22,355 nt of DNA from Tidjanibacter sp. (GTDB lineage Bacteria > Bacteroidota > Bacteroidia > Bacteroidales > Rikenellaceae): assembly GCA_017379955.1 (NCBI GenBank), contig JAFNVE010000165.1:1-22355 (forward strand), given 5' to 3'. Both the position numbers and the translations under genes were made by a program. Within the stretch, counting starts at the first letter, position 1. The number at the start of each line of letters is the position of its first letter. Shown one piece after another: positions 1 through 6,192 of the stretch. The notes beneath the pieces were generated by a model, which saw nothing but the letters and a program-made list of their open reading frames with translations, was not told the DNA's origin and did no database searches.

Positions 1-1
1 G

Positions 2-39
2 AAGGGAGAAGTCGAAAGATTTCTCCCTTTATTTTTTTT
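2..39 (+). terminator. Rho-independent terminator of an upstream gene
   Basis: A perfect 9-bp stem pairs AAGGGAGAA (2-10) with TTCTCCCTT (21-29) around a 10-base loop, followed by a T-rich tract to about 41. It most likely ends a plus-strand gene lying left of the window. Confidence 0.75.
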
Positions 40-99
40 TTACATTGTGGGGGTATTTTGTCTAAATCATCATTATTACCCCTTTTTCTTGCCACTTTC

Positions 100-132
100 T
101 TTGGTAATTTCCCATAAAAATCTGTAAATTCG
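100..132 (+). promoter_or_regulatory. Bacteroidetes-type promoter of the beta-eliminating lyase gene
   Basis: TTTG at 100-103 is followed after 21 bases by TAAATTCG at 125-132, a 7/8 match to the Bacteroidetes -7 box TAnnTTTG. The predicted transcript starts near 139 and has a leader of about 43 bases. No Shine-Dalgarno sequence precedes the ATG, which is normal in this phylum. Confidence 0.5.
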
Positions 133-181
133 TATTTCGATTTGGTCTACAACCCAATTAACTAACCTTAGAAGAACAATT

Positions 182-1630
182 ATGGCAAATATCAAATTCT
201 ACAAGATGGGCGATATGCCCCTCGAACTACATAAGGTGAGAGTTGTGCAGAAACTCTACCTTCAACCTATCAGCCGTCGTTTGGAGGCAATGACCGAGGC
301 AGGTTTCAACACCTTCCGTCTGAGCACCAAGGATGTATTCCTCGATATGCTCACCGACTCCGGCACAAACGCTATGAGCGACAATCAGGTGGCTGCAATG
401 TTCCAGGCAGACGATGCATACGCAGGCTCGCAGTCGTTCGACAAACTTAAAAAGGCGGTTGAGGATGTGCTCGGCAAGAAATACCTCTTACCCGTACACC
501 AGGGCCGTGCAGCAGAGAATATCATCTGCGCTGCATTTGTAAAGCCCGGCGATGTGGTCCCCACCAACTACCACTTCACAACCACCCTTGCCCACGTTAT
601 GGAGCGTGGCGGCACAATCGAGGAGCTTATCCACGACCGCGCACTCGAACTCCACAGCGACCACCCCTTCAAGGGAAATATGGATATTGAGAAATTGGAG
701 GCTTGCATCCAGAAGCACGGCGTAGAGAAGATTCCCTTTGTGCGCATGGAGGCATCGACCAACCTTATCGGCGGTCAGCCCTTCTCTATCCGCAACCTTA
801 TGGACGTAAGAGCCGTGTGCGACAAATATGGCATTATGTTGGTGCTCGATGCATCGCTCCTGGGCGAGAACGCCTACCTTGTAGGTCAGCGTGAGGATGC
901 GTGGAAAGAGAACACCATGGGCGACATCCTCAAAACAATGACCAACCTTGCAGACCTCGTCTACTTCTCGGCTCGTAAGCTCAGTTCGTCGCGTGGTGGT
1001 GGTATCTGTACCAACCGTCGCGACATCTACTCCAAGATGGAGCCACTGATTACACTCTACGAGGGCTACCTGACCTATGGTGGTATCTCGGTGCGCGAGA
1101 TTGAGGCTATGGCAGTGGGTCTGTACGAGACACTCGACGAGACGATGATTTCTCAGAGCCCCACCTATATTAAATATATGGTTGAGCAACTCGACAAGGC
1201 GGGTATCCCTGTTATCACTCCTCCGGGTGTGCTGGGTTGCCACGTCAATGCAATGGAGTTCTGCAAACATATTCCTCAGAGCGAATACCCCGCTGGTGCA
1301 TTGGCAGCGGCCTTGTATCTGATTTCGGGTGTGCGCGGTATGGAGCGCGGCACAATCAGCTCGATTCGCGATGAGGATGGTAACGACGTATTGGCAGATG
1401 TGGAGTTGTTGCGTCTGGCAGTACCTCGCCGCGTATTTACTCTGTCGCAGGTGAACTATGTTATCGACCGCTTGCAGTGGTTGTGGGACAACAGAGAGCT
1501 TATCGGTGGTCTGCGATTCACCTACGAGCCTCCCGTGCTGCGATTCTTTATGGGTGGCTTGGAGCCTACATCCGATTGGCCCGACCGTCTTGTATCGAAG
1601 TTCCGCAAAGATTTCGGCGACTCGCTCTAA
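182..1630 (+). CDS. Aromatic amino acid beta-eliminating lyase, tyrosine phenol-lyase/tryptophanase family
   Basis: This is a 482-residue PLP enzyme of the family that cleaves tyrosine or tryptophan to phenol or indole, pyruvate and ammonia in the cytoplasm. Visible hallmarks: LTDSGTNAMSD near 57-67, Tyr80 in DDAYAGS, HQGR 106-109, Asp223, the PLP lysine Lys266 in SARK, and Arg411 in LLRLAVPRR. From memory of the family, the F-T-T-T run (132-135), MERG (387-390) and LRFF near the C-terminus resemble tyrosine phenol-lyase more than tryptophanase. Odd points: the Arg three residues after the PLP Asp is Leu226 (family DATR or DSAR, here DASL), and the residue after Lys266 is Leu instead of Asp. 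The gene stands alone between its own promoter and terminator. The family is clear; the substrate is not. Confidence 0.85.
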   Translation: MANIKFYKMGDMPLELHKVRVVQKLYLQPISRRLEAMTEAGFNTFRLSTKDVFLDMLTDSGTNAMSDNQVAAMFQADDAYAGSQSFDKLKKAVEDVLGKKYLLPVHQGRAAENIICAAFVKPGDVVPTNYHFTTTLAHVMERGGTIEELIHDRALELHSDHPFKGNMDIEKLEACIQKHGVEKIPFVRMEASTNLIGGQPFSIRNLMDVRAVCDKYGIMLVLDASLLGENAYLVGQREDAWKENTMGDILKTMTNLADLVYFSARKLSSSRGGGICTNRRDIYSKMEPLITLYEGYLTYGGISVREIEAMAVGLYETLDETMISQSPTYIKYMVEQLDKAGIPVITPPGVLGCHVNAMEFCKHIPQSEYPAGALAAALYLISGVRGMERGTISSIRDEDGNDVLADVELLRLAVPRRVFTLSQVNYVIDRLQWLWDNRELIGGLRFTYEPPVLRFFMGGLEPTSDWPDRLVSKFRKDFGDSL

Positions 1631-1635
1631 TCACA

Positions 1636-1674
1636 TAAAAAAAAGTCCTCAGAGTTTCTGAGGACTTTTTTTTT
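1636..1674. terminator. Bidirectional terminator between the lyase gene and obg
   Basis: The stem GTCCTCAG (1645-1652) pairs with CTGAGGAC (1658-1665). It is flanked by an A-run (1636-1644) and a T-run (from 1666), which also pair. The symmetry serves both converging genes. Confidence 0.85.
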
Positions 1675-1694
1675 ATTATAATGCACAAGAGTTT

Positions 1695-2693
1695 CTAATT
1701 TTCAGCCACCAGCGCACTCCACAGCGCATCTTTCAACTGAGTGATATTCTGTCCGCTGACAGAGGAGATAAAGATTGTTTCGATACCCTTTGGCAGTTCC
1801 TTCTTGATTTTGGCAAGTTGTTCCTCGTCGGCAGTGTCGCACTTGGTGATTGCCAGCAGACGACGCTTATCCAATAGTTCGGAGTTATACTGAGTCAACT
1901 CATTGAGCAAGATGCCATACTCGCCCGCCACATCCTCGGTGGTTGCGGGAATCATAAAGAGGAGAATCGAGTTTCGCTCGATATGGCGCAGGAATCGGAT
2001 ACCCAGACCACGTCCCTCGTGCGCACCCTCGATAATACCGGGGATATCTGCCATAACAAACGAGCGTCCCTCGCGAGCCTCAACAATACCGAGGTTAGGC
2101 TCCAAGGTGGTAAATGCGTAGTCGGCAATCTTAGGACGGGCAGCCGACACAACCGACAGCAGGGTCGACTTACCGGCATTGGGGAAGCCCACCAAGCCCA
2201 CATCTGCCAACACTTTGAGTTCCAGAATAAAAGCACCCTCCTTACGCTCACCGCCGGGCTGTGCATAGCGCGGTGCCTGGTTAGTAGCGGTCTTGAAGTG
2301 CCAGTTACCCAAACCTCCACGGCCACCTTTGAGCAATACCAACTCCTCGCCATCGGCAGTCACCTCACCGACAATCTCGCCCGTCTCAACATCGCGTGCT
2401 ACGGTGCCAAGGGGGACAAGAATCACCGAGTCACGGCCACTCTTACCCGTACTGCGAGCACCCGAGCCACTCTGACCATCCTCAGCGAAGATGTGACGCT
2501 GATATTTGAGGTGGATGAGGGTCCAGTGCTGCGAACTACCTTTGAGTATCACGCTACCACCGTGTCCGCCATCGCCACCATCGGGGCCACCGAAAGCCAC
2601 GAACTTCTCGCGTCGGAAGTGCGCACTACCATTACCACCCGCACCACTGCGAGCATATATCTTTACATAATCGACAAAGTTTGATGATGCCAT
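1695..2693 (-). CDS. obg: GTPase Obg (CgtA), ribosome-associated
   Basis: The 332-residue product is a conserved essential GTPase of 50S ribosome assembly and stress control. The glycine-rich Obg fold spans about residues 4-160, with runs such as [13 protein letters not shown] and [12 protein letters not shown]. The G domain follows: G1 GFPNAGKST (169-177), the switch region TTLEPN (195-200), G3 DIPG (216-219), G4 as TKCD (283-286) and G5 near SSVSG (310-314). No C-terminal OCT domain is present. The start [12 protein letters not shown] at 2693 is preferred over an in-frame ATG at 2735, because the family begins here and the probable promoter -7 box overlaps the longer start. The gene is transcribed alone, divergent from the MATE gene. 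Confidence 0.96.
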   Translation of the reverse strand: MASSNFVDYVKIYARSGAGGNGSAHFRREKFVAFGGPDGGDGGHGGSVILKGSSQHWTLIHLKYQRHIFAEDGQSGSGARSTGKSGRDSVILVPLGTVARDVETGEIVGEVTADGEELVLLKGGRGGLGNWHFKTATNQAPRYAQPGGERKEGAFILELKVLADVGLVGFPNAGKSTLLSVVSAARPKIADYAFTTLEPNLGIVEAREGRSFVMADIPGIIEGAHEGRGLGIRFLRHIERNSILLFMIPATTEDVAGEYGILLNELTQYNSELLDKRRLLAITKCDTADEEQLAKIKKELPKGIETIFISSVSGQNITQLKDALWSALVAEN

Positions 2694-2732
2694 AACAATC
2701 TCGTTTAGGGATATATTGCACAAATTTCGCCC

Positions 2733-2764
2733 CAAAGTTAGGCAAGATTTGCCGTTTTTCCAAC
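2733..2764 (-). promoter_or_regulatory. Promoter of obg
   Basis: On the minus strand, TAACTTTG (plus 2733-2740) matches TAnnTTTG perfectly. GTTG (plus 2761-2764), 20 bases upstream, stands for the -33 TTTG with one mismatch. The leader to the ATG at 2693 is about 30-35 bases. Confidence 0.6.
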
Positions 2765-2805
2765 CACTACCCTCTCACTCTCCAACAAAAACCAAAAAGA
2801 AAGAG

Positions 2806-2813
2806 TATCTTTG
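2806..2813 (+). promoter_or_regulatory. -7 promoter box of the MATE gene
   Basis: TATCTTTG is a perfect TAnnTTTG match. No clear TTTG lies 19-21 bases upstream. Transcription would start near 2820, downstream of the ATG at 2716, and so points to a later translation start. Confidence 0.5.
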
Positions 2814-2838
2814 CGCCCGAATCAAACAACACAGAGCC

Positions 2839-4146
2839 TTGAAGACCAACAGAGAGATACTGCGCCTTGCTGTGCCAAACGTAATCAGCAACATCACCAT
2901 ACCCCTACTCGGTATGGTCGATATGGCTGTGGCAGGTCGTCTGGGCTCGGAGGCCACAATCGGTGCATTGGCAGTGGGCACCTCTACCTTTAACTTTATA
3001 TATTGGAACTGCGCCTTTATCCGTATGGGTACAAGTGGTCTGACGGCTCAGGCTTTCGGTGCGCGCCGAGAGCAGGAGTGCGCCAACAATCTTGTGCGTG
3101 GCGTGGTTGTGGCGTTGGTGCTGGCCTTCGCTCTACTCCTATTCCGCAAGCCCGTAGGCACTCTTGCACTGAGGCTGATGGGTGGCAGTAGCGATGTGCA
3201 AGCCCTGGCAGGAGAGTACTTCTTCCACCGCATATGGGCAGCACCCGCAAGCATAGCCCTATTCGCCATGCAGGGGTGGTTTATCGGCATGCAGGACTCA
3301 CGAACACCGATGTACACCGCGCTGCTGAGCAATGTGATAAACATCAGCACCTGTCTCTGGTTTGTCTTCGGGATGGGTATGGGAATCAAGGGCATCGCCC
3401 TATCGACAGTGGCGGCACAGTACGGTGGTCTGCTCTTCTCGATAGTAATGTTAGCCACAAGGTATCGCGGAGTACTCGCAAAGATTGACCTGCGCAGCAG
3501 CCTCCACCGCGAGCCGATGCGCAGATTCTTCTCCGTTAACAAGGATATATTTATCCGCTCGCTATGCGTGGTGAGCGTCTATACATTTTTCACAGCCGCC
3601 TCCTCGCGATTTGGCGACCTCACCCTGGCAGCCAATGCTCTGCTGATGCAGCTATTCACGCTATACTCCTATATGTCAGATGGTTTTGCCTACGCAGCAG
3701 AGTCGCTGACAGGCAGGTTTGTGGGTGAGCGCAACCGCCCCGCACTCCGAAGTTCGATTCGCGGACTGGCACTATGGAGCCTCGGGATTGCCGTGTTATT
3801 CGTAGGAGTATTCTTCTTCGGCTGGGACGGCATAATGCTCCTCTTCAACTCCACAGATGCAATCATAGCCGAGGCCAAAGAGTACATCGTATGGGTGGTA
3901 GCCGTGCCACTGGTGGGCTTCCTGCCCTTCCTGATTGACGGCATAATGCTCGGCGCAACACGCACCCGCGTACTGCGCAACACCCTGCTGATATCAACCA
4001 CCATCTTCTACACAATGTTCTACTCACTCGTAGGCACCCTGGGCAACAACGCCCTATGGCTCTCGTTCGTAGTATTCATCTTCCTGCGCGGCGCAATCCT
4101 CTACGTCGCCACCGACCGCCTCAGCGCTGACAGACTGATTGAGTAG
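2839..4146 (+). CDS. MATE family multidrug/cation antiporter (NorM/DinF type)
   Basis: The product is a polytopic inner-membrane exporter of about 435 residues with roughly 12 hydrophobic helices. It presumably expels drugs or toxic organic cations using a Na+ or H+ gradient. The N-terminus after the chosen start, reading NREILRLAVPNVISNITIP then LLGMVDMAVAGRLG, is typical of Bacteroidetes MATE proteins. The reading frame is open back to an ATG at 2716, but that would add 41 non-membrane residues overlapping the obg promoter and preceding the MATE -7 box. TTG 2839 is therefore the better start. The fold repeats in two halves, with the second starting near residue 230. The substrate cannot be told from sequence. 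Hairpins follow the stop codon. Confidence 0.9.
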   Translation: MKTNREILRLAVPNVISNITIPLLGMVDMAVAGRLGSEATIGALAVGTSTFNFIYWNCAFIRMGTSGLTAQAFGARREQECANNLVRGVVVALVLAFALLLFRKPVGTLALRLMGGSSDVQALAGEYFFHRIWAAPASIALFAMQGWFIGMQDSRTPMYTALLSNVINISTCLWFVFGMGMGIKGIALSTVAAQYGGLLFSIVMLATRYRGVLAKIDLRSSLHREPMRRFFSVNKDIFIRSLCVVSVYTFFTAASSRFGDLTLAANALLMQLFTLYSYMSDGFAYAAESLTGRFVGERNRPALRSSIRGLALWSLGIAVLFVGVFFFGWDGIMLLFNSTDAIIAEAKEYIVWVVAVPLVGFLPFLIDGIMLGATRTRVLRNTLLISTTIFYTMFYSLVGTLGNNALWLSFVVFIFLRGAILYVATDRLSADRLIE

Positions 4147-4167
4147 TTTGTTTGTTTTTGATTTGTC

Positions 4168-4188
4168 GCTTTTTGTAAAAAGCTTTTT
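4168..4188 (+). terminator. Hairpin with T-run after the MATE gene
   Basis: GCTTTTT (4168-4174) pairs with AAAAAGC (4177-4183) around a tiny loop and is followed by TTTTT. It is the first plausible terminator, about 20 bases after the MATE stop, but its stem is AT-rich and weak. Confidence 0.45.
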
Positions 4189-4194
4189 GATTTC

Positions 4195-4216
4195 GAGCCT
4201 TTTTGTAAAAAGGCTC
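4195..4216. repeat. Perfect palindromic hairpin, related to the preceding one
   Basis: GAGCCTTTTT (4195-4204) and AAAAAGGCTC (4207-4216) flank only GT. The core CTTTTTGTAAAAAG is identical to that of the hairpin at 4168-4183, so the two look like duplicated elements. Confidence 0.6.
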
Positions 4217-4279
4217 CCCAAAAACTTTTGTACTATTTAGTTTGCGGTTTTAGGGATAGCCTTAGTGGCTATTACGACA

Positions 4280-4333
4280 AAAAAGAGATATGGAGTTTGT
4301 TCAAGTAAACTTGACAACTCCATATCTCTTTTT
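4280..4333. terminator. Long 18-bp inverted repeat, bidirectional terminator-like
   Basis: Arm 4280-4297 (AAAAAGAGATATGGAGTT) is a perfect reverse complement of 4316-4333. The inside (4298-4315) also folds as TCAAG/CTTGA around TAAA. A/T runs lie at both outer edges, so it could stop transcription in either direction. Confidence 0.65.
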
Positions 4334-4412
4334 CATCGTACCCTCTACGAGGGTATTCCCTAAACCCGAAAAACTTAATTGCTTCACAAAGAGTCTTATT
4401 GGTTATCCAATT

Positions 4413-4457
4413 ATTCCCATAATTCCCATTATTCTCAAATTTCCCATCACTCCCATA
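4413..4457. repeat. Degenerate 9-bp tandem repeat, five units
   Basis: Consecutive 9-mers ATTCCCATA, ATTCCCATT, ATTCTCAAA, TTTCCCATC and ACTCCCATA run without gaps. This is simple intergenic sequence with no sign of coding. Confidence 0.7.
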
Positions 4458-4461
4458 AACA

Positions 4462-4496
4462 ACAACCGAGAGATATATCGAATATCTCTCGGTTGT
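4462..4496. repeat. 15-bp perfect inverted repeat, possible terminator of the minus-strand sigma transcript
   Basis: ACAACCGAGAGATAT (4462-4476) pairs perfectly with 4482-4496 around ATCGA. It lies 36 bases past the stop of the minus-strand small ORF. The following minus-strand sequence TGTTTATGG has only a weak T-run, so termination is possible but not certain. Confidence 0.55.
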
Positions 4497-4503
4497 ATCA
4501 ATT

Positions 4504-4531
4504 TTGAATCTTGAATTTTGAATTTTGAATT
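4504..4531. repeat. 7-bp tandem repeat TTGAATT, four units
   Basis: TTGAATC then TTGAATT three times, in perfect 7-base phase. It ends two bases before the small ORF's stop codon on the other strand. Confidence 0.75.
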
Positions 4532-4532
4532 T

Positions 4533-4670
4533 CTAATGCACCCCGAAGAGTTCGGTGAGGTAGGTGTCGAGGTAGAGCAATTCGGCATCGTCTTCAATGA
4601 CACACTCTAAAAATAGTGACTCTTCTTCGTGGGCTGCACCAATATTAAAAATGGTGTCAAGTTTCCCCAT
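4533..4670 (-). CDS. Small acidic protein of 45 residues downstream of the sigma factor
   Basis: An uninterrupted ORF runs from ATG (plus 4670-4668) to TAG (plus 4535-4533). It starts MGKLDTIFNIGAAHEEES and ends DTYLTELFGVH. It holds 11 Asp/Glu against one Lys, has no signal peptide or membrane helix, and its C-terminal half could form an acidic amphipathic helix. It lies 76 bases after the sigma-factor stop on the same strand, with no obvious terminator or new -7 box between, so co-transcription is likely. I do not recognise a family. A role in modulating the sigma factor or RNA polymerase is a guess from position and charge only. It is too short for usual ORF cut-offs and could be spurious. 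Confidence 0.5.
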   Translation of the reverse strand: MGKLDTIFNIGAAHEEESLFLECVIEDDAELLYLDTYLTELFGVH

Positions 4671-4746
4671 AGGCAGAAAGGTTATTGGTTATACTTTGTG
4701 CTTGCTAACACTTATCTAACGCAACCTACCTGCCGTTTATTGCCCG

Positions 4747-5334
4747 CTAAGCCAAAATAATTTGGTTATCCTTAATCATTTTGCGCAAATTAATCAGCGC
4801 ATAGCGCATACGACCGAGCGCAGTATTGATACTAACATCGGTCTTATCGGCAATCTCCTTGAAGCTCAACCCCTCATAGTAGCGCATCTGCACCACATCC
4901 TTCTGCTCGTCGGGGAGTTGCTCAACAAGTCTGCGAACATCGGCCTCAATCTGCGAGGCAACCATCTTATCCTCAACATTATCCTCTGCCAATGAGCGGC
5001 TACCGAGGATATCATAACCCGCCTCGCTCTCAGTAGTTGTCTGCTGAGTGCGGTTCGAGCGGAAGTGGTCAATAACCTGATTGTGGGCAATACGCAACAC
5101 CCACGAGAGGAACTTACCATTGTCGGTATAGCGGCCCTCGTCAATCACGCGTACAACCTTGATAAAAGTCTCTTGGGAGATATCGTCAGCCAAATCGCTA
5201 TCCTTGACCATCATATACACATTGTCGCGGACACGCTTGCGGTGTCTTTCAATAAGTCCAGAAATTGCGTTGCTGTCACCTGCACGGTACCTCTCGAGCA
5301 ACTCCTTGTCGCTCGGAACTACTGTTTGTCTCAT
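4747..5334 (-). CDS. ECF-type RNA polymerase sigma factor (sigma-70 family)
   Basis: The product has 195 residues. Region 2 spans about 20-93, with the core-binding DDISQETFIKV (50-60) and the -10-recognition part WVLRIAHNQVIDHFR (78-92). A linker of about 40 residues leads to region 4 at about 131-186, with LPDEQKDVVQMRYYEGLSFKEIA and the helix-turn-helix near 156-178. Such proteins direct core polymerase to a limited promoter set. No anti-sigma membrane protein sits next to it, unlike many ECF loci in this phylum that pair with FecR-like genes. The only same-strand neighbour is the 45-residue acidic ORF downstream. Regulon unknown. Confidence 0.93.
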   Translation of the reverse strand: MRQTVVPSDKELLERYRAGDSNAISGLIERHRKRVRDNVYMMVKDSDLADDISQETFIKVVRVIDEGRYTDNGKFLSWVLRIAHNQVIDHFRSNRTQQTTTESEAGYDILGSRSLAEDNVEDKMVASQIEADVRRLVEQLPDEQKDVVQMRYYEGLSFKEIADKTDVSINTALGRMRYALINLRKMIKDNQIILA

Positions 5335-5417
5335 ACTCTTTCCTAATTACTTGGTTCTGAGTAGAATTCTTCGATAGGCAGGCGTATTTAAGATTAAATA
5401 ATTCAATTATTCCGAGT

Positions 5418-5449
5418 GCAAGATACAACCATTTTTTATTTTTTCCAAA
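5418..5449 (-). promoter_or_regulatory. Promoter of the sigma-factor gene
   Basis: On the minus strand, TTTG (plus 5446-5449) lies 20 bases before TATCTTGC (plus 5418-5425), a 6/8 match to TAnnTTTG. The leader to the ATG at 5334 would be about 75 bases. Confidence 0.4.
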
Positions 5450-5458
5450 TTTCTCTTG

Positions 5459-5520
5459 CTTTTGCAGTTGAGAGCATCGGGCGGAAAGGTCCGAAAGGTG
5501 GCCAATCCTGCAACTCGGAA
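5459..5520. other. GC-rich non-coding island with short pairing segments
   Basis: The 304-base gap 5335-5638 carries two outward-facing promoters and otherwise AT-rich DNA. Within it, this stretch is GC-rich and can fold: TTGCAG (5462-5467) with CTGCAA (5508-5513), and inside it CGGA with TCCG (5482-5493). GAAAGGT is repeated at 5484 and 5493. No ORF is convincing. It could be a regulatory site or a small RNA; nothing proves either. Confidence 0.3.
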
Positions 5521-5606
5521 CACCATAATTTGATACAAATCATATGCCAAAAAAGTTACGCTTAAATATATAAAAGGTATAGTGTTAGAAAATCGCAAAA
5601 AAATCC

Positions 5607-5614
5607 TATCTTTG
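5607..5614 (+). promoter_or_regulatory. -7 promoter box of the metal-efflux operon
   Basis: TATCTTTG matches TAnnTTTG perfectly. A weak -33 (TTAG at 5585-5588) lies 18 bases upstream. Transcription would begin near 5621 and give a short leader to the ATG at 5639. Confidence 0.55.
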
Positions 5615-5638
5615 CCGAGTTGAACAAACAAAAACGCT

Positions 5639-6058
5639 ATGGGTCGATTGCGCAAATATGGGATTATGGCTCTTGTGGTGCTCTGCTCGCTGATGCAGTT
5701 GGCACTCACTATGCCCCATCATCACCACGGCGATAGTGAGGTTGTATGTCTGAACTTCACTCACCTTGCGCACGATCACCACGACTGCCACTCAGCAGGT
5801 CACGACCACTCACACCAGCACACAACAACCTGTGGTACAACAACTTTGGAATTTGCGGAGCCTGAATTGCGCACCCTCAAAGCCCCCACAGAGAGTTGTA
5901 TTGTACTGAACGATGTAGTCGTCGAGCCAATCGAGCCAAATACAATTAGCACGCCCGACAGTGGTCACTCCACCACCCTGCTCCAACAGGAGAGTGTCGA
6001 AAATCCGATAAGGCTATTCATTATTCGCGCCCACTCGGTGCGCGCACCCCAAGCATAG
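5639..6058 (+). CDS. Small exported His-rich protein, first gene of the metal-efflux operon
   Basis: The 139-residue product starts with GRLRK and a hydrophobic stretch (about 8-24), which look like a signal peptide or membrane anchor. Next come HHHH (27-30) and a His/Asp/Cys-rich part to residue 65: 13 His between 27 and 61, and Cys 37, 50 and 65. The C-terminal half (70-139) is ordinary polar sequence without a recognised fold. It is the first gene after a perfect -7 box and lies 134 bases before the adaptor gene. It probably binds a transition metal in the periplasm, as a buffer, chaperone or sensor. The metal role is inferred from composition and neighbours. Similar short His-rich proteins are known to me only vaguely from Bacteroidetes. 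Confidence 0.75.
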   Translation: MGRLRKYGIMALVVLCSLMQLALTMPHHHHGDSEVVCLNFTHLAHDHHDCHSAGHDHSHQHTTTCGTTTLEFAEPELRTLKAPTESCIVLNDVVVEPIEPNTISTPDSGHSTTLLQQESVENPIRLFIIRAHSVRAPQA

Positions 6059-6065
6059 GCCATAC

Positions 6066-6118
6066 TGCACATATAGTGCAATGCTTGCAGATGACTCACC
6101 CCAAAGGAGAGAGCCATC
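6066..6118 (+). promoter_or_regulatory. Palindrome and hairpin in the gap before the adaptor gene
   Basis: TGCACATATAGTGCA (6066-6080) is a perfect 5-bp-arm palindrome. Ten bases on, GATGACTC (6090-6097) pairs with GAGCCATC (6111-6118) with one mismatch. Either could be an operator, processing site or attenuator between genes 1 and 2 of the operon. There is no T-run, so it is not a standard terminator. Confidence 0.3.
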
Positions 6119-6192
6119 CGTTTGTTGGTACTATATACTGAGTATCAATATCTTCCAACCGAAAATAACAAATAAAATAAATACAGAAAACC

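Noticed and set aside
488..1270. 260-codon minus-strand frame inside the lyase gene
   Set aside because: It lies wholly within a well-supported PLP enzyme gene and has no recognisable domain.
2716..2838. N-terminal extension of the MATE protein from ATG 2716
   Set aside because: It lies upstream of a perfect -7 box, overlaps the obg promoter and adds residues not expected before the first helix.
4290..4514. 74-codon plus-strand frame in the repeat-rich gap
   Set aside because: It is built from the hairpin arm and the 9-bp repeat; composition is that of simple sequence.
4413..4531. Possible CRISPR-like array
   Set aside because: Units are only 7 and 9 bases, directly adjacent, with no spacers and no cas genes.
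5407..5709. 100-codon minus-strand frame across the sigma/efflux gap
   Set aside because: It crosses the efflux promoter and the start of the His-rich gene, and overlaps the putative sigma-factor promoter; no domain is visible.
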